Positions 7,801-9,019 of a stretch of 9,019 bases of DNA are shown here, in pieces; the first letter of the stretch is position 1; each line of letters opens with the position of its first letter. The DNA comes from an uncultured bacterium (lineage in GTDB: Bacteria > DRYD01): positions 1 to 9,019 of the forward strand of contig CALFWH010000104.1 in assembly GCA_937927985.1 (NCBI GenBank), written 5' to 3'. The position numbers and the translations under genes are program-made. Under the pieces are notes generated by a model. That model made no database searches, was not told where the DNA came from, and worked only from the letters and a program-made list of their open reading frames with translations.

Positions 7801-9019
7801 ATTTCTATTTATTATTCTTCTGTATAGATCATTTAAATCAGAAGAAGCAAATTTTCCACCTTCTAATTGTACTATTGGTCTCAATTCTGGAGGAAGTACA
7901 GGTAAAACTTCTAAAACCATCCATTGTGGTTTAACATTACCTTTTATAAATGAATTTATTATCCCCAATCTTTTTAATAATTTTTTGTCTGATTTATTGA
8001 TTTTTAAAAGTTCTTTTATCTTTTTTCTTTCTTCTTCCAAATCTATTTTAGATAGCAGTTCTCTTATAGGTTCTGCTCCCGTTTCTAATTTAAAAAATAT
8101 AGTAAAACGCTCAGATATCATTCTTACTACTTTCTGTATAAACTTAGAATCTATTTTTACAAATATATTCTCAATAAAGTAATCATACAAACTTAGAAGC
8201 TGTGATTCTACTTCCTTTATATCTTTTATAATTTCGTTTATTTTATCCTTAGCTTTCTCTTTTAATTTATAATTCGAATAATAATCGTTCTTAAGTTGCT
8301 CATATTTAGAATACAACTCGAAATACTTGTTTTTCCAATCTCTTATATCTTGAGAGATCTTATCATCAAAATTAACATATATCTTTTGGATATTCTCGAT
8401 AATATCAATTATACTTACAATTTCAGAAATAGATAATTTATACTCTATTAATTGAGAAACTAAATTCTTTATTTCTCTTATAAGATGTAGATTATCTTGT
8501 AGCAATTCTTGTTCTTCTTCTACTTTACTTAAGGAGGTTATTATTTCATTACATAAATTATACATTTTCTTTAAATCTTTAGAGGGGAATTTATAATTTT
8601 GTACAAAATCTATGTAGCTGGGATAATTTGCTGAAGATCCTACTATAGATTCCAAACTTCCTTCAAAAGGATAAACAATACTATTCAATACATTATCTAC
8701 ATCCTTCTTTATTCTTTTAACTAAATTCTTATCTTTTACAGAATTCAATTTACTGGAAATTTCAAATTTAATTATCTTTTCAATTAATTCATTTTTACTT
8801 TTATACTTCAATAGTAGTTTTTCAATTTCATTGATAGTAACATTAAGGATTTTTTGAACTTCTTCTTTTACGTTTATAACTAAATTTAGTACTAAAATTT
8901 TTTCCTTTTCATATTTTTCAGTTTCATAAAGCAATTCTTTTTCTTCATTTTTAAATATTTCTTTGAATGCTACCTTATAGAGTAATCTTTGGATTTCTAG
9001 ATATCCTTTATATCCTTTA
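4846..9019 (-). CDS. rpoC: DNA-directed RNA polymerase subunit beta' (partial, N-terminus beyond right edge)
   Basis: Catalytic core subunit of bacterial RNA polymerase. Numbering here counts from an in-frame TTG at 8932-8934, but 28 further codons run open to the edge, so that TTG is not the start. Seen: lid/dock region at 335-385 (WMVLEVLPVLPPELRP, then the rudder-side NRNNRLKRL); GKQGRFRYNLLGKRVDYSGRS at 435-455; the Mg-binding NADFDGD at 560-566; F-loop NSGARG at 820-825; bridge helix with ADAGYLTRRLVDVAQD at 884-899; second zinc site Cys907, 1033, 1040, 1043; trigger loop at about 1056-1105 (IGEPGTQLTLRTFHTGG) without an inserted domain; C-terminal SAASFQETTRV and GLKENIIIGKVIPVGT. The first zinc site (four Cys near the usual N-terminus) is not present in the window. 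About 290 helical residues precede the conserved ETGAEPI at 284-290, an unusual insertion. rpoB is presumably upstream, outside the window. Confidence 0.98.
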   Translation of the reverse strand, partial: KGYKGYLEIQRLLYKVAFKEIFKNEEKELLYETEKYEKEKILVLNLVINVKEEVQKILNVTINEIEKLLLKYKSKNELIEKIIKFEISSKLNSVKDKNLVKRIKKDVDNVLNSIVYPFEGSLESIVGSSANYPSYIDFVQNYKFPSKDLKKMYNLCNEIITSLSKVEEEQELLQDNLHLIREIKNLVSQLIEYKLSISEIVSIIDIIENIQKIYVNFDDKISQDIRDWKNKYFELYSKYEQLKNDYYSNYKLKEKAKDKINEIIKDIKEVESQLLSLYDYFIENIFVKIDSKFIQKVVRMISERFTIFFKLETGAEPIRELLSKIDLEEERKKIKELLKINKSDKKLLKRLGIINSFIKGNVKPQWMVLEVLPVLPPELRPIVQLEGGKFASSDLNDLYRRIINRNNRLKRLIEIQAPEIIINNEKRMLQKAIDALIDNAKTKKPIVVSNRRVLKSLSDNIQGKQGRFRYNLLGKRVDYSGRSVIVVNPKLKFYECGLPEEMVLELFKPFIISKLIEEGKTDNIKKAKRMLELKKPEIWSTVQKVIENFPVILNRAPTLHRLSIQAFYPKIVKTKAIQIHPLVCAPYNADFDGDQMAVHIPLSVESMLEYRNLLLSINNMLIPANGEPANVPSQDMVLGAFWLTFQQGTPENVNTYISSYEEAQRRYFEFKQSLHKWVYYKVDFQKIAYSPNKIEEIKENKIITTIGRIIFNHSIRKHIPDFPFINFVVGKKELKWIVEECIYRYGMYKTQPVLDELKEIGFMYATRSGTTISIDELVIPPKKYEIINKTQKEEEKWKEMYDLGLLSEQEYKKKIIDIWYDATDRVTEEFKSYMSKYQPLNSIWMLANSGARGNIDQAKQLVAIRGLMVNPKGEIIPLPIKNSFTEGLGIFDYFIASHGGRKGLVDTALRTADAGYLTRRLVDVAQDIVVREEDCGTEEYIVVKPLKVVNYIYGSEEVDAINCFGRVLAQDIEGVANKFSLINWDIYQKILQKSIKTVQVFMEEEYLPLANRIRGRVAAQDFINPVNNEVIVKKGELIDRDKAKEISKYYLEAKVRSVIKCKVFKGVCRKCYGEDLGSGNKLIELGEAVGIIAAQSIGEPGTQLTLRTFHTGGVALEADIIQGIPRVQELLEARKKTKFHSNLFALEDSIVQRIYSRSTGKVVVLKGIQSNKECTLEVPLNKKVVVLEGQYVPAGFLVVAGTLSPKEFVEKVIEEVLAEDKNADLLHHPKVLKAIEIAQMYVLDEMQKVYLTQGVFIHDKHVEIIIKQMFRFVRIDFPGDSTFMYGELADKNLVDYINSIIASKGGNLIKAIPEVLPISKVALESESWLSAASFQETTRVISYASISGKKDYLVGLKENIIIGKVIPVGTNYQAYKNIEVEELIEENVKI
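5620..5769 (-). other. rpoC: Trigger loop and helices of RpoC
   Basis: Residues about 1056-1105 hold GEAVGIIAAQSIGEPGTQ, LTLRTFHTGG and then directly IIQGIPRVQELLEARK. There is no insertion of the SI3 type found in E. coli. The catalytic-site histidine is kept (His1082); the position equal to E. coli Met932 is Leu1078. Confidence 0.85.
7237..7257 (-). other. rpoC: RpoC catalytic Mg-binding motif NADFDGD
   Basis: Residues 560-566 encode NADFDGD; Asp562, Asp564 and Asp566 are the absolutely conserved ligands of the active-site magnesium in multisubunit RNA polymerases. All are intact, so the enzyme is expected to be functional. Confidence 0.97.
8089..8961 (-). other. rpoC: Helical insertion in RpoC before the MGAEAI-equivalent region
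   Basis: About 290 residues lie between a segment LEIQRLLYKVAFK (8962-9000), which weakly resembles the 'xIExVLYFxSYVV' element of normal beta', and FKLETGAEPIRELL, which equals the MGAEAI segment. In E. coli or B. subtilis this interval is only about 30-40 residues. The stretch is rich in Lys, Glu, Ile, Leu and Asn with few Pro or Gly, consistent with long helices or coiled coils; it has one cysteine (Cys128) and so no zinc site. Thermus, Thermotoga and Aquifex carry an insertion at the same place, but theirs is beta-rich (sandwich-barrel hybrid motifs). The boundaries are by eye and the left-hand anchor is weak. Confidence 0.6.

Noticed and set aside
7985..8182. Open frame on the plus strand inside rpoC
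   Set aside because: Antisense shadow; Ser/Phe-rich translation arises from the Lys/Glu/Leu codons of the helical region on the other strand.
1..9019. CRISPR arrays, insertion sequences, tRNA or rRNA genes
   Set aside because: Coding density is almost complete on the minus strand; no spaced direct repeats, terminal inverted repeats, transposase motifs or tRNA-like cloverleaf sequence were seen.

Overview
The window is a compact, AT-rich bacterial segment in which all six genes lie on the minus strand and read from right to left. Gaps are 12, -4, 29, 15 and 6 bases, and I see no intergenic hairpin, so one long transcription unit is likely. All three stop codons are used as terminators (TAG for rpoC, TGA for the GldG-like gene, TAA for the DUF4340 gene). 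This indicates the standard bacterial code and argues against UGA-recoding low-GC groups such as mycoplasmas or Gracilibacteria/SR1.

From right to left: (1) rpoC, the beta' subunit of RNA polymerase, whose reading frame stays open to the right edge, so its N-terminus is outside the window; (2) a GldG-family membrane protein; (3) a DUF4340-type single-pass membrane protein, start overlapping the previous stop (ATGA); (4) a small zinc-ribbon plus FHA-domain protein; (5) a membrane-anchored, mostly coiled-coil protein of unknown family; (6) the N-terminal S4 domain of a probable RluA/RluD-type pseudouridine synthase, cut by the left edge.

The organism cannot be named from this window. The beta' subunit is in one piece (not split as in cyanobacteria and plastids). 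It has no large insertion in the trigger loop (unlike E. coli), but has a predicted all-helical insertion of roughly 290 residues just before the region that leads into the clamp and lid. A large insertion at this place is known in Thermus/Deinococcus, Thermotoga and Aquifex, where it is beta-rich, so a deep-branching or candidate-phylum lineage is possible. This is inference.

Functionally, a core transcription gene is followed directly, instead of by the common rpsL-rpsG-fusA genes, by a four-gene membrane/signalling cassette: two proteins that normally accompany an ABC-2 type transporter (Gld-type), one phosphothreonine-reader-like FHA protein, and one membrane-tethered coiled-coil protein. 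The ABC ATPase and permease expected with GldG are not in the window. The joint role of the cassette is unknown and is the most interesting question here, with the beta' insertion.
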